Below, piece by piece: positions 1 through 9,000 of a DNA stretch of 46,002 nucleotides. Source of the DNA: Christensenella sp. UBA7102. Its GTDB lineage: Bacteria > Bacillota > Clostridia > Christensenellales > UBA1750. Both the position numbers and the translations under genes were made by a program. The stretch spans positions 36,700 through 82,701 of the forward strand of contig DKYK01000056.1 of assembly GCA_002492415.1 (NCBI GenBank). The letters run 5' to 3'. Position 1 is the stretch's first letter. The number at the start of each line of letters is the position of its first letter. Below the pieces are notes generated by a model. The model did no database searches. It saw only the letters and a list, made by a program, of their open reading frames with translations, and was not told where the DNA came from.

Positions 1-80
1 TATTTGTTATAATTAAATTACTTTTTATATTCAAATCGACAATTGATCCACTACTTGTATTGAATTTACTCATTGAACAT

Positions 81-109
81 AAAAAGCCCGCACCGAATTG
101 GGTGCGGGC
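81..109 (-). terminator. Rho-independent terminator of the beta-propeller gene
   Basis: A 9-bp GC-rich inverted repeat (86-94 with 101-109, six-base loop) is followed on the minus strand by five T residues. It lies 27 bases past the stop codon of the gene ending at 136. The sequence to its left (1-80) is very AT-rich and shows no gene. Confidence 0.9.
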
Positions 110-135
110 ATAAAAAGTGCATTGAGGAGCCTTGC

Positions 136-1017
136 TCAGTCGACAAACTCGTAGGTGACGAACGCGAACTTCTTGCTGTCCGGCGCCCAGGAGTTGACGT
201 TCATGGTGCCCTGGCCGCCCAACTCGCCCTTGGCAGGGTCGGTGGCGATGAGGGTGGTCACGTCGCTGCCGTCGGCGTTCATCATGCGGATGCGGATGTT
301 CTTGTTGGCGGGGTGATCTCCGGGGGCCACGTCGCCGACGTAATAGGAAACGAACACCACGCGCTTGCCGTCGGGCGAGATGTGCGGGAACCAGTTGTTG
401 GCCTCGTCAAAGGTCATCTGGGTTTGGCAGGTGCCGTCGGCCTTCATGCGCCAGGCCTGCATCAGGCCGCTGCGCACGGAGTTGAACCAGATATAGTTGC
501 CGCAGGGGCTGTACTCGGGGCCGTCGTCCAGGCCCTCGGCGGTGGTCAGGCGCGTCTCGGGCGCGGAGCCGTCGGCGGGCATGGTGTAGACGTCGAAGTT
601 GCCGTTCCGGTCAGCGCAGTAGGCCAGCGTGCTGCCGTCGGGCGAGATGCCGTGCAGATAGCTGGGCTTGAGCGGCGTGATCTGTTTGGGCTCGCCCCCC
701 TGCATGGGCACGGTCCACACCTTGGACCAGCCGTCCTCGTCGGTTCCGGCGGAGATGGCCATCCACTTGCCGTCCTTTGACAGCACGTGATCGTTGTTGC
801 AGCGGGTGCACACGCCGGTGGGGATGAGGGTGCTCTCCCCCGTGCCCAGGTCATAGCGAAAGATGTGACCCTGGGAGTTGTAGACCAGGTACGCGCCGTC
901 GGCCGACCAGTTTGGAGCCTCGATGTGCTCGTCAAACTTCTTGAGAACCTTGCGCTCGCCGGTCTGGACGTCGTAGGTCTGCAGCACGGAGAGCATCTTC
1001 TTGTTCGTGATGTCCAT
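136..1017 (-). CDS. TolB-like beta-propeller (PD40 repeat) protein
   Basis: The 293-residue protein has no signal peptide or membrane segment, so it is probably cytoplasmic. It contains repeated PD40/WD40-like blades with the recurring pattern SPDG or SADG (for example ISPDGSTLAYCADRNGNFDVY and ISPDGKRVVFVS), typical of the TolB C-terminal propeller and of oligogalacturonate-lyase-like propellers. Known family members act as binding scaffolds or as lyases, and the substrate here cannot be told. The start ATG at 1017 follows an AAAGGAA ribosome site. The gene sits 31 bases downstream of a glyoxalase-fold gene on the same strand, so the two are probably one transcript ending at the terminator at 81-109. 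A catabolic role for the pair is an inference from this pairing only. Confidence 0.8.
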   Translation of the reverse strand: MDITNKKMLSVLQTYDVQTGERKVLKKFDEHIEAPNWSADGAYLVYNSQGHIFRYDLGTGESTLIPTGVCTRCNNDHVLSKDGKWMAISAGTDEDGWSKVWTVPMQGGEPKQITPLKPSYLHGISPDGSTLAYCADRNGNFDVYTMPADGSAPETRLTTAEGLDDGPEYSPCGNYIWFNSVRSGLMQAWRMKADGTCQTQMTFDEANNWFPHISPDGKRVVFVSYYVGDVAPGDHPANKNIRIRMMNADGSDVTTLIATDPAKGELGGQGTMNVNSWAPDSKKFAFVTYEFVD

Positions 1018-1048
1018 TTTGCCTGTTCCTTTCTGTATGCCGCGGCGC

Positions 1049-1507
1049 TCAGGCCTTGGGCTTGATGTTGAGGTTCACGCCAAGATCGTCCTCGGTGTCC
1101 ACAATGGTCCAGGAGGAGCCGGGATAGTAGCCCACGGTGCGCAGCGCGTAGCCCTGCTGCTCCAGCTCGCCCACGATGGCGTCTCTGCGCTCGCCCACCT
1201 CAAAGCCGATGTGGTGCACGCCGTTGCCGTGCTTGTCCAGGAACTCGCGGAAGGTGGACGGGTGCTCGTCGGGCTCGTGTAGCTCGATGACAAAGCCGCG
1301 CTCACGGCAGTCGATGACGGCGAACTTGAGGCCGTAATAGGCTTCCTGCCCGCGGTAGGTCAGGTTGGGATTATGACTGGGCTTGTCGTCGCGAATGGGA
1401 GGAACGGGCACGCCGAACAGATCCGCCCAGGTCCTGGCCGCCTTCTCAATGTCCTCCACCACCAGCGCAATCTGGATAAAGCCGTTGAGTCCAATCTTAT
1501 TTTCCAT
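1049..1507 (-). CDS. VOC (glyoxalase/bleomycin resistance/dioxygenase superfamily) protein
   Basis: The 152-residue protein belongs to the vicinal-oxygen-chelate superfamily, most like methylmalonyl-CoA epimerase and related isomerases. Two beta-alpha-beta-beta-beta modules are visible. The first begins near residue 6 (GFIQIALVVEDIEKAARTW) and the second carries GVHHIGFEVG near residue 95. Probable metal ligands are the Glu in FVIELHEP and the His in HHIGF. The usual first-strand His is replaced by Gln (FIQIALVV), a change seen in some family members. ATG 1507 is chosen over an upstream GTG because GGGAGG lies nine bases before it. The gene is first in a two-gene unit with the beta-propeller protein. 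The substrate is unknown; epimerase, lyase or dioxygenase are all possible. Confidence 0.82.
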   Translation of the reverse strand: MENKIGLNGFIQIALVVEDIEKAARTWADLFGVPVPPIRDDKPSHNPNLTYRGQEAYYGLKFAVIDCRERGFVIELHEPDEHPSTFREFLDKHGNGVHHIGFEVGERRDAIVGELEQQGYALRTVGYYPGSSWTIVDTEDDLGVNLNIKPKA

Positions 1508-1572
1508 GGTGTCGAGCCTCCCTGATTGTGTTTTTACGCAAACCAAAGGCGTGGCTTTCGCCGTCCCTTATC

Positions 1573-1601
1573 AGTGTACGACGGCGCGGCCGGTTTGTCA
1601 A
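1573..1601 (-). promoter_or_regulatory. SigA-type promoter for the VOC/beta-propeller unit
   Basis: On the minus strand, TTGACA (1596-1601) and TACACT (1573-1578) are separated by exactly 17 bases, 65 bases upstream of the VOC start codon. The remaining sequence to 1722 has no gene. Confidence 0.75.
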
Positions 1602-1722
1602 TTCCTGCCTGCCGCACGGCGCGCCCATCCCGTGAACGAACTGTGAATAATGCCAAAAATTTAATGCGGCACTTGATTTTTGCGTGTGCAGAGGCTACAC
1701 TAATAGACGACCCTTTTGGCCG

Positions 1723-2385
1723 TCAGCCCTCGGGAAAGGTCAGCAGCGCGCCCTCCATGGCGTAGCCCTGCGCAAGCCCGACGCGGCGGGCCAGGCGCAC
1801 CGACGGCGCGTTGCCCTCCTCCACGCGATAGAGGGGGATGCAGCCCGCGCGTTGGATCTTGCGCAGCAGCGCGCACAGCACGCGGCTTCCCAGTCCCTGC
1901 CCGCGCCACAGCGGGTGCACGCACAGGGAAATATCCGCAAGCTTCCCTAAGCGCAGCGCGCCAGCCGCGGCGAGCATGCGCCCCTCCCGCAGGATACAGG
2001 CGGTAAAGTCGTCGGAAACGGCCACCTCGCCCCACGCGCGGTCGCGGTCATCGAGCGCGCCCAGCAGCGCGTTCAGAGCGGCGGCGTCCCCGATGGCGGG
2101 CAGGTCCTCTCCAAAGGCGGATTTGGGGGCATAAAAGCCCAGCACGCGCTCGGGGGTCGCGCGCACCTGCTCTAAGTCAAACAGCTCCGCCAGCGTCTCC
2201 ATCAACCCGCAGCCCGGCGGCACGTCCTCCAAGGGTATGTCCGGGCACACGGCGGTGACGTCCGTGCCGTCGGAGAACCGGTAGCGGCACACGGGGTATT
2301 CCATCGGCAGCTCCGCATCGTGGATCACGGGCGTACGCCAGCCCATCGCGGCGCGGTATTCGCGGCCAAATTCCTCGTCTGTCAT
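1723..2385 (-). CDS. GNAT family N-acetyltransferase
   Basis: The 220-residue protein has a C-terminal GNAT fold of about residues 125-215. Acetyl-CoA-binding motif A is clear as ISLCVHPLWRGQGLGSRVL (the R/Q-x-x-G-x-G/A pyrophosphate loop being RGQGLG), followed by the typical NAPSVRLARRVGL helix. The first 120 residues are an unassigned N-terminal extension rich in acidic residues. The acceptor substrate cannot be predicted. ATG 2385 is preceded by AGGAAGAG. The gene is divergent from the flavodoxin-fold gene at 2473, sharing an intergenic space of 87 bases. It is one of several GNAT genes in this window. Confidence 0.85.
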   Translation of the reverse strand: MTDEEFGREYRAAMGWRTPVIHDAELPMEYPVCRYRFSDGTDVTAVCPDIPLEDVPPGCGLMETLAELFDLEQVRATPERVLGFYAPKSAFGEDLPAIGDAAALNALLGALDDRDRAWGEVAVSDDFTACILREGRMLAAAGALRLGKLADISLCVHPLWRGQGLGSRVLCALLRKIQRAGCIPLYRVEEGNAPSVRLARRVGLAQGYAMEGALLTFPEG

Positions 2386-2428
2386 GAGCGTCTCTTCCTT
2401 TCATCGGTGATTCAGCAGCTTTTATGCT

Positions 2429-2458
2429 GGTATATCATATTTCATCATCATTTTTCAA
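2429..2458 (-). promoter_or_regulatory. Promoter for the GNAT gene
   Basis: On the minus strand, TTGAAA (2453-2458) and TATACC (2429-2434) are 18 bases apart, upstream of the acetyltransferase start. The same AT-rich space must also hold the plus-strand promoter of the 2473 gene, but no clear -35/-10 pair is visible for it. Confidence 0.5.
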
Positions 2459-2472
2459 GGGGGAACATCATC

Positions 2473-2913
2473 GTGAGAACCAAGATTTATTACGCCGGCG
2501 ACAAGCCCTCCATCCAGGAAATCGCCACCGTCATCGCGCAGGAGTTCAAGCTGCCCTCCGAGCAGCTGCAGCCTGCCTACATGCCCGAGGGCCTGCCCAT
2601 CGCCTTCATCGGCACCGAGGACAAGGGCGGCAAGCCCCACAAGGTCGCGCTGGAGTTCATCAACACCCTCGACCCCAAGCGCGTCGCGGCGGCTGCCATC
2701 TACTGCACCAGCCCCAAGAAGAGCGGCGAGTGCCTCAAGGCCATGCGCTCCGCGCTGGAGGCCCGCGGCATCAAGGTGCTGCCCGAAGAGCTTGTCTGCA
2801 ACGGCAAGGGCGGTCTGTTCGGCGGCGGCAAGGCGCCCACCGATGAGGACTATGAGGCGGCCAAGAAGTTTGCCAACGCCTGCATGAACAAGGCTCTGGA
2901 GCATCAGATCTAA
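2473..2913 (+). CDS. Flavodoxin-fold protein
   Basis: The 146-residue protein has the overall pattern of a flavodoxin-like fold: first strand TKIYYAG, a helix, a middle segment PIAFIGTEDKG, strand VAAAAIYCTS, and a helix with SGECLKAMRSALEARGIKV. The usual FMN phosphate loop (T/S-x-T-G-N-T after the first strand) is replaced by GDKPS, so flavin binding is doubtful. The GTG start at 2473 is chosen because AAGGGGG lies nine bases upstream and the protein homology begins there, although the frame is open further left. A short GC hairpin (2917-2932) and the palindrome at 2938-2960 follow the stop and may end the transcript. Its function is unknown. Confidence 0.72.
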   Translation: MRTKIYYAGDKPSIQEIATVIAQEFKLPSEQLQPAYMPEGLPIAFIGTEDKGGKPHKVALEFINTLDPKRVAAAAIYCTSPKKSGECLKAMRSALEARGIKVLPEELVCNGKGGLFGGGKAPTDEDYEAAKKFANACMNKALEHQI

Positions 2914-2937
2914 GCGCCCGGCGCGGCCGGGCTTTCA

Positions 2938-3159
2938 CAAAAGATGATTCTCATCTTTTGCGAGTTGCAGAAAAATTCGTGCACGGCTGCGCCGCACACG
3001 AATTTTTTCTGTTTCGGATGGAAGTCAAGGGCGCAGCCTGGAGGTTGAGCGTTTTTCTGGAAAAAAGCCAACCGGAACACTGGACTTTCCTGAAAGGGAA
3101 GTTCGGTGCGCAGACAGGAGGCTGCGGTCCCCTTCCAACTTTCCCCAAAGAATCCTATC
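2938..3159 (+). repeat. Structured intergenic element, copy A
   Basis: The element starts with a palindrome CAAAAGATGA / TCATCTTTTG (2938-2960), followed by CGAG. It contains a long inverted repeat (about 2970-3010) with AT-rich arms, then TTTCGGATG near 3013. It ends with a 31-base block (3129-3159) identical at 24 of 31 positions, without gaps, to the block at 37478-37508. The same order of parts is found in copy B at 37309-37508. It lies just before the ribosome site of the kinase gene. Strand and function are unknown. Confidence 0.65.
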
Positions 3160-3182
3160 CTTTGATGTTGGAGGAAACACAC

Positions 3183-4040
3183 GTGGAACCCACTTTGAAC
3201 GTCGCGGCGCTGCACGACCTGGCCTGTTACGGCCGCTGCTCGCTGACCTGCGTCATCCCCATACTCTCTGCCATGGGCATCAAGGTCTGCCCCGTGCCCA
3301 CGGCGGTGTACTCCAGCGACACGGGCGGCTTTGGCCCGGTGTACGCCCAGGAGCTGACGGAGGCCATGCGCCGCATACTGGACAAACTGTGCGCCATTCC
3401 CGCGCGCATTGACGGCATCTACTCGGGATACCTGGGCACGCCGGAGCAGCTGACCGTCGTGTCGGATTACTTTGACCGGTTCGACTGTCTCAAGGTGGTG
3501 GACCCCGTAATGGGCGACCAGGGCGCGCTCTACTCGGCCTTTGACGCGCGAATGGTGGACACGATGCGCGCGCTGTGCAAAAAGGCCTCCGTCATCACGC
3601 CCAACCTGACCGAAGCCAGCTTTCTGCTGGGGCGCGAGACGCCCGCGTCGCTGACGCGCGCGCAGGCGGTGGAGCTGCTCAGCGCGCTGCACGAGCTGAC
3701 GCCGGGCGACGCGGTCATCACTTCGGCGGCGCTTGCGGACTTTCCGGACAGCGTGTGCACCCTGGCGCGGGACGATCAGGGCGCCTTTGCCGTGATCGCG
3801 CCGCGGCTGCCCGGGCACTTCCCCGGCACAGGGGACGTGTTCACCTCGGTGCTCACCGGCGCGCTGCTGTCGGGGCAGGGCCTGCCGCAGGCCGTGTGCC
3901 GCGCCGCCGCGTTCGTGTCGCGCTGCATGACGGACACGGTGCGCGTAGGCGCCCCCGTGCGCGAGGGCGTGCTGCTGGAGCGGGCGCTGCCCCACCTTGC
4001 CGACGCGCCGCGCGGCATTGAGACGGTGGCGCTGGAATAA
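3183..4040 (+). CDS. Pyridoxal/pyridoxamine kinase (ribokinase family)
   Basis: The 285-residue protein should phosphorylate pyridoxal, pyridoxine or pyridoxamine with ATP in the cytoplasm, as part of the vitamin B6 salvage pathway. Visible family signatures are the N-terminal LHDLACYGRCSLT substrate region, the DPVMGDQGALYSAF segment, TPNLTEASFLL, and the GTGDVFTSVLTGALL anion hole with catalytic Asp near residue 219. The length is normal for PdxK/PdxY. The GTG start at 3183 is preceded by GGAGG with eight bases between; the frame is open further left through the repeat element, but that extension has no family similarity. Two small GNAT genes follow 32 bases downstream, probably co-transcribed to the terminator at 4725. 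Confidence 0.88.
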   Translation: MEPTLNVAALHDLACYGRCSLTCVIPILSAMGIKVCPVPTAVYSSDTGGFGPVYAQELTEAMRRILDKLCAIPARIDGIYSGYLGTPEQLTVVSDYFDRFDCLKVVDPVMGDQGALYSAFDARMVDTMRALCKKASVITPNLTEASFLLGRETPASLTRAQAVELLSALHELTPGDAVITSAALADFPDSVCTLARDDQGAFAVIAPRLPGHFPGTGDVFTSVLTGALLSGQGLPQAVCRAAAFVSRCMTDTVRVGAPVREGVLLERALPHLADAPRGIETVALE

Positions 4041-4072
4041 ATCCGATTCTCAGTTTAAAGGAGGCTTTGCCC

Positions 4073-4267
4073 ATGATTTCCTTCCGCGCGATCACGGAGG
4101 ATCATTTTGCCGGCGTCATCGCGATGAAGCGGCCCGAAGGCGTGCGCTTTGCGGTCTCCAACGCGGTGTCGCTGGCGCAGGCGTGGCTCTGCTCCGTGCC
4201 CACGGGCGCTGTCAACCACGGCGACGAGGAACTGCGGCGCGTGCTGACGAACGGGGACAAAGCATGA
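4073..4267 (+). pseudogene. Truncated GNAT-like acetyltransferase remnant
   Basis: The 64-residue open frame begins like the N-terminus of a SpeG/RimJ-type GNAT enzyme (ISFRAITEDHFAGVIAMKRPE, then AQAWLC), but it stops before any acetyl-CoA-binding motif. It has an excellent ribosome site (AAAGGAGG, eight bases before ATG 4073). Its TGA stop overlaps the ATG of the next acetyltransferase (ATGA at 4264-4267). It may be an internal-deletion relic, kept as a leader that couples translation of the next gene. A small functional protein cannot be excluded. Confidence 0.6.
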
Positions 4268-4710
4268 TCCGCCGGGCGACGGACGCGGACACCGGGCGCA
4301 TCGCGGAGATCCTGGTGTTCAACAACCGCATCTATTACTATCCCATCTTCCGCGATCTGGAGTTTTCCTTCGGGGAATACACGGTGCTGGCCGCCTGCCG
4401 CGAGGTGCGTTTTTCGCCGGAGTTCGCGGGCGATCTGTACGTCTGGGACGACGGCGTGATCCGCGGATTCGTCAGCGTGGTGGGCCGGGAGCTGGCCAAG
4501 CTGTACGTGGACCCGTTTTTCCAAAGGCAGGGCATCGGCGCGCGGCTGCTGGATTACGCGGTAGAGACCTGCGGCGCGCGCACGCTGTGGGCGCTGGAGA
4601 AAAACGAGGGCGCGCTGCGCTTCTACGCGCGGCACGGGTTCGCGCTGACGGGTGAATGGAAGTACGAGGAGGGCACGACCGAGCGCCTGGTGCGTCTGGA
4701 ACTAAAATGA
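4264..4710 (+). CDS. GNAT family N-acetyltransferase
   Basis: The 148-residue protein is a single complete GNAT domain. Motif A is LAKLYVDPFFQRQGIGARLL (about residues 78-97), followed by TLWALEKNEGALRFYARHGFALTGEW, the usual alpha4/beta6/beta7 region. It resembles RimI/YjaB-type enzymes acting on amino groups of proteins or small molecules; the acceptor is not predictable. Its ATG overlaps the stop of the preceding truncated GNAT frame, so translation is probably coupled. The transcript ends at the strong hairpin at 4725-4763. Confidence 0.87.
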   Translation: MIRRATDADTGRIAEILVFNNRIYYYPIFRDLEFSFGEYTVLAACREVRFSPEFAGDLYVWDDGVIRGFVSVVGRELAKLYVDPFFQRQGIGARLLDYAVETCGARTLWALEKNEGALRFYARHGFALTGEWKYEEGTTERLVRLELK

Positions 4711-4724
4711 TACAAGAGACAGTA

Positions 4725-4763
4725 AAAGAGCGTGGGCGCTGCGGCGCGTCCACGCTCTTTTTC
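4725..4763 (+). terminator. Rho-independent terminator
   Basis: An 11-bp stem (AAAGAGCGTGG at 4725-4735 with CCACGCTCTTT at 4750-4760) continues into a T run. It follows the acetyltransferase stop by 14 bases. Its A-rich 5' side gives it some function for the convergent CDF gene as well. Confidence 0.9.
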
Positions 4764-4826
4764 TGTCCGTCAAAAAACATGCCCGCATCCTTTGCCAAAG
4801 ATGAGGTTTCATCTGATGCGACGCAT

Positions 4827-6023
4827 TCAGTTCATCTTGGTCTTGTGCGAAGGCCGGGTGACGTAGGTGCGGTCGAGGGTGACGACGGCAAAATAGCGCT
4901 CGTCCAGCTCCTTGACCCTGCGGATGATGGCGCGCGTCAGCTCCTTGTCGTTCAGGGAGCAGCTGTGGGGCACCACCACGTCGAAGATCAGGTTGGAATG
5001 CGTCTCTCCCTTGACCACGCGGAAGTCGTGCATGCTCAGCTCCGGATCGATGTCCTGCACCAGGCCGCGCACCTGCTCGCGCAGCGCGTTGACCTGCTCG
5101 TCGTCCGTGACTACGGGGTCCAGGTGGATCACCAGCTGGATGCCGTGGTCCAGCAGCACCTCGCGCTCAATGTTGTCGATCATGTCGTGGGACTTTAAGA
5201 TGTCCTCCCGGGCGTCCACCTCCACGTGCACCGAGGCAAAGGTGCGGCCCGGGCCGTAGGAGTGCACCACCAGGTCGTGGATGGACAGCACGCCCTCGTG
5301 CCGCAGCAGGTGGCGGGCGAGCATCTCCTGCGTCTCCTGCGTAGGCGCCTCGCCCAGCAGCTTGTTCATGGTCTGGCGCAGGATGCCCACCGCGGACCAC
5401 ATGATGAAGCCCGCCACCACAACGCCCATATAGCCGTCCAGCGAAATGTGGATCAGGGGGCTTAGAATGGTGGAGAGCAGCACCGCGCCGGTGGCCAGCA
5501 CGTCGGAGAGGCTGTCGGCGGCGGTGGCCTGCATCACCACCGAGTCGATGCGCCTGCCGATGGCGCGGTTGAAGGCGAACAGCCAGAGCTTGACCAGGAT
5601 CGAGGCGGCCAGCACGCCCACCGACACCCAGGAAAAGGCCGCAAGCCCGGGATGCAGAATCTTGTCAAAGCTGCTTTTGATCAGTTCAAAGCCCAGCAGC
5701 AGGATGATAAAGGCCACCGCCAGCGATGCGATGTACTCGATGCGCGCATGGCCGAAGGGATGGTCCTCGTCCGCCGGCTTGCCCGCGAGCTTAAAGGACA
5801 GCAGCGAGATCACCGACGAGCCCGCGTCCGAGAGGTTGTTCACGGCGTCCGCCGCGATGGATACCGAGCCGGACACCGTGCCCACGATGAACTTTCCGGC
5901 AAACAGCAGCGCGTTCATCACGATGCCGACAATGCCCGTCAGCTGCCCGTAGGCCTGGCGCACCTTGCCGTTCGTCGTGTCGTCCGCGTTTCGGATAAAC
6001 AGCTTTACAAGCAGGTTGGTCAT
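4827..6023 (-). CDS. Cation diffusion facilitator (CDF) metal exporter
   Basis: The 398-residue inner-membrane antiporter exports divalent metal ions. About six membrane segments lie in residues 28-215. The transport site is readable: Asn62-x3-Asp66 in the second segment (NNLSD) and Asp170-x3-Asp174 in the fifth (DSLSD). This N-D/D-D set is the pattern of Mn(II)-type CDF proteins rather than the zinc type. HPFGHARIEY follows the second segment, as usual. The cytoplasmic ZT-dimer domain begins near residue 225. About 90 further residues follow it, making the protein longer than the usual 300 and suggesting a second ferredoxin-like regulatory domain. The gene lies 17 bases after addA on the same strand. 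Manganese as substrate is an inference from the motif. Confidence 0.9.
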   Translation of the reverse strand: MTNLLVKLFIRNADDTTNGKVRQAYGQLTGIVGIVMNALLFAGKFIVGTVSGSVSIAADAVNNLSDAGSSVISLLSFKLAGKPADEDHPFGHARIEYIASLAVAFIILLLGFELIKSSFDKILHPGLAAFSWVSVGVLAASILVKLWLFAFNRAIGRRIDSVVMQATAADSLSDVLATGAVLLSTILSPLIHISLDGYMGVVVAGFIMWSAVGILRQTMNKLLGEAPTQETQEMLARHLLRHEGVLSIHDLVVHSYGPGRTFASVHVEVDAREDILKSHDMIDNIEREVLLDHGIQLVIHLDPVVTDDEQVNALREQVRGLVQDIDPELSMHDFRVVKGETHSNLIFDVVVPHSCSLNDKELTRAIIRRVKELDERYFAVVTLDRTYVTRPSHKTKMN

Positions 6024-6040
6024 GGGAAACGCCCCCTCAT

Positions 6041-9000
6041 TTATTCCTGAAAATCGCCCGCGTCCTGCGGGATCTCGATGATTTGCCCCGTGTAGAACAG
6101 GTAGACCACGCAGGCGCGCACCGACAGCCCCGCTTGCTGCGCGGCCGCGCGGTAGAGCCGCACCTGCGCGCCGTGGCGTCTGCGCACGCTGTCCGCGTCA
6201 AGGCCCGTATGGTCGGTCTTGTAGTCCACCAGCACCGCGCCGTCTTCCGTTTCCACGATCAGGTCGATCACGCCCTGCACCAGGCGGGTCTGGCCGCCCT
6301 CGTCCATGCGCAGCTCAAAGGGTTTTTCGCGCATCGTCCGCGCGCCCGCGCGCATCGCCCGCCCCAGCGGGCACGCCCAGAAGCGCTCGATCTCCTCCAT
6401 GCTATCCAGCACCGCGTCGGCCTGCTCGCGCGTCATGCGCTCCTGCGCCGCCGCGCGCTCCGCCTGCGCCGTCAGCTGCGCGCGCAGGTCGCCGGTCTTG
6501 AGCGCTTCGATGTCCAGTATCTCCATGAACCGGTGCAGCGCGGAGCCGCGCGCAGAGCCGGTGAGCCTGCGCTCCTGATTCAAAAACGCCGGCTTTTTAC
6601 GGACGAAGAAGTCCTCCTGCTGACCGTGGGCCAGCTCGGAGACCGATTGCTTCTGCAGCACGGCGGGTTCCGGATACGGGTAGCGGTATCGCAGCTGGGC
6701 CAGCAGCTCTTCGTCGGGCTGCGGCGGCTGCAGCGCGGCGGAATCCGCCTCCTGCGGCGCTTCCTGCGGCGCCTCCTCGTCCAGCTGCACGCGGATGTCC
6801 CAGCGGGAGGCGTCGCCGCGCACGGGCAGCGCGATGCCGCAGCGACTGCGCAGGCTTTGCGCGTCGGGGTGGTCGAGCAGGGCGGGCATGATCCAGTCCA
6901 GCATGCAGCCGGGCTCCCCGCCGCCCTGCGCCCAGGCCTGCGCGCGCTTTTCCAGATTACCCACCTCGCCCACCAGCGCCAGGCGCTCCTTCGCGCGGGT
7001 CATCAATACGTAGAGTATGCGCATCTCCTCGGCGATGCTCTCGCGCCGCCTGCGCAGCGCGATGGCGCGGGTTTTGACGGTGGCGTCCACCGCGGCCTCG
7101 TCGGGATCGCAGTACTCCAGCGCGATGCCGCTGTCCCGGTCGCACCAGACGCGGCTGACGCGATACCCGTCCTCGCTCTTGTCGTTGCCCGTGCGAAAGC
7201 GCGCGCCCAGCCCCGCGCCGATGACGATGGGGAACTCCAGCCCCTTGGACTGGTGCACCGTCATGATGCGCACCACGTCGTCCTTTTCGGAAAAGGCGGG
7301 CACGTCCTCCTCGCGGTTGCGGCCCGAGGTCGCGGCGATGCGGCGCAGAAAATCGCCCAGGCGCAGCCCCGCCGCGTCGTATTCCGCCGCGCGCTCGGGC
7401 AGGGAGCGCAGGTTTGCGGCGCGCACGCGGCCCTTGGGCATCGCGGCGAACCGATCCAGCAGCCCCGTCTCCTCCAACACCGCGGCGCACAGCGTGGACA
7501 GGCTCTCCTGCTGCGCCAGGCGGCGCATGCGCTGCAGCTGGTCCATGAAGCCCTGCACCCGATCGCGCAGCGCCGCGTCCGCGCCCTCGGCGGCATACCC
7601 CGCCAGGCAGAACCAGACGCGCCGCCCCTCGTGCCGGCCGCCCTCGCCCCTGCCGTGCAGCCGGATCTGCGCCAGCTCCTGCGCGTCAAAGCCGCCCACG
7701 CCGTGCAGCGCGCCCAGCAGGCGCACATCCTCCAGCGGATTGTGCACCGCCCATAGGTAGTCCATCGCCTGACGGATCTCGGGCGTCTCATAAAAATTGC
7801 CGCCCCGGCCCGCGTAGACGGGGATGCCGTGCCGCGCAAAGACCTCCATGTACTGCGGCAGCGCCGAGAGCACCGCCCGGCGCAGCACCACGATGTCGCC
7901 ATAGCGCGCGGGGCGCTCGGTTCCATCCGCGTCGTGCACGGGCGTGCCTACCAGGCGGCGCACCAGGCGAGCCACCGCCTCGATCTCGCCGCGCGCGCCC
8001 TCCTCGTCCGCCTCGCCCACATCCCCGCCGCTGCGGTCGATGAGCTGCAGTATGGTGGGCGGACCTTCGGGCGCATCGGGGCGGCCGGGGTGCAGCGCGG
8101 CGTCCTCGTCATAGTCCATGCCCGCGCTCTCCATCGTCATGCAGCGGGAAAAGACGCGGTTGACGCAGGCCAGCACGTTCTTTGCCGAGCGGAAATTGCG
8201 GTTGAGCGCGATGAGCCGCCCGCCCTTGCCCTCCTTAAAGCGCCGCTGCTCTAAGAGGAACAGCTTGGGATCGCTCTGGCGGAAGCCGTAGATGGACTGC
8301 TTGACGTCGCCGACGTGAAACACGTTGTCCCCCCGGCTGATGCGCGATAAGATGGTCTCCTGCACCAGCGAGGAGTCCTGGTATTCGTCCACGAGGACGT
8401 AGGCGTACCGGTCCTGCGCGTCGGCGCGCACGCCCGCGTCCTGCGTCAGCCGCAGCGCCGTCTGCTCCAGGTCATTGTAATCCACCACGCCCGCCTCGCG
8501 CTTGAGATCGGCGTATTTGCGCCAAAACGCGCGGGTGACGTCCGCCAGCGCCTCCACGGCGCCTGTCATGTCCGCGTATTTGCGCTGTTCCCAGGGATTG
8601 ACGCGCAGCGCCTGCTCCCCCGCCTGGGTAAAGGCCTCCTTGTAGTCGCCGCGCATCGCCTGCAGGCGGGTCAACTCCAGGCTGTTGTCCTCCTTTTTGC
8701 GGTTGGGCGAGCGCCAGGTGGCAAAGGACGCTTCCTCGCCCGTGCGCAGGCTCTCCTCCATCGCGGATACGTCTCCCGCGATGAAGTCCGCCATCTTCCG
8801 GCAGTCCTGCGCGGGGCTGCTTTGCGCAAAGGAAAGCGCCGCGCGCGCCTGCGCCACGGCTTGCGCAAGCCCCGAGCGGCTGTCGCGCTGCGCCTGGGCG
8901 AACCAGTCCGCCCGCTCGGGATGCTCCGCCTCGTCGCGGTAGCGTTTTACCTGCCGCTCCAGCCAGTCCTCCGGGTCGGGCTGGCACATCAGAAAGCGAT

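Noticed and set aside
1..80. AT-rich left edge as an origin or attachment site
   Set aside because: No repeats, DnaA boxes or integrase gene are visible. It is a short intergenic stretch cut by the window edge.
6083..7756. Long plus-strand frames opposite addA and addB (also 9600-11426)
   Set aside because: They lie opposite clear AddA and AddB motifs and have shadow-like composition, without ribosome sites.
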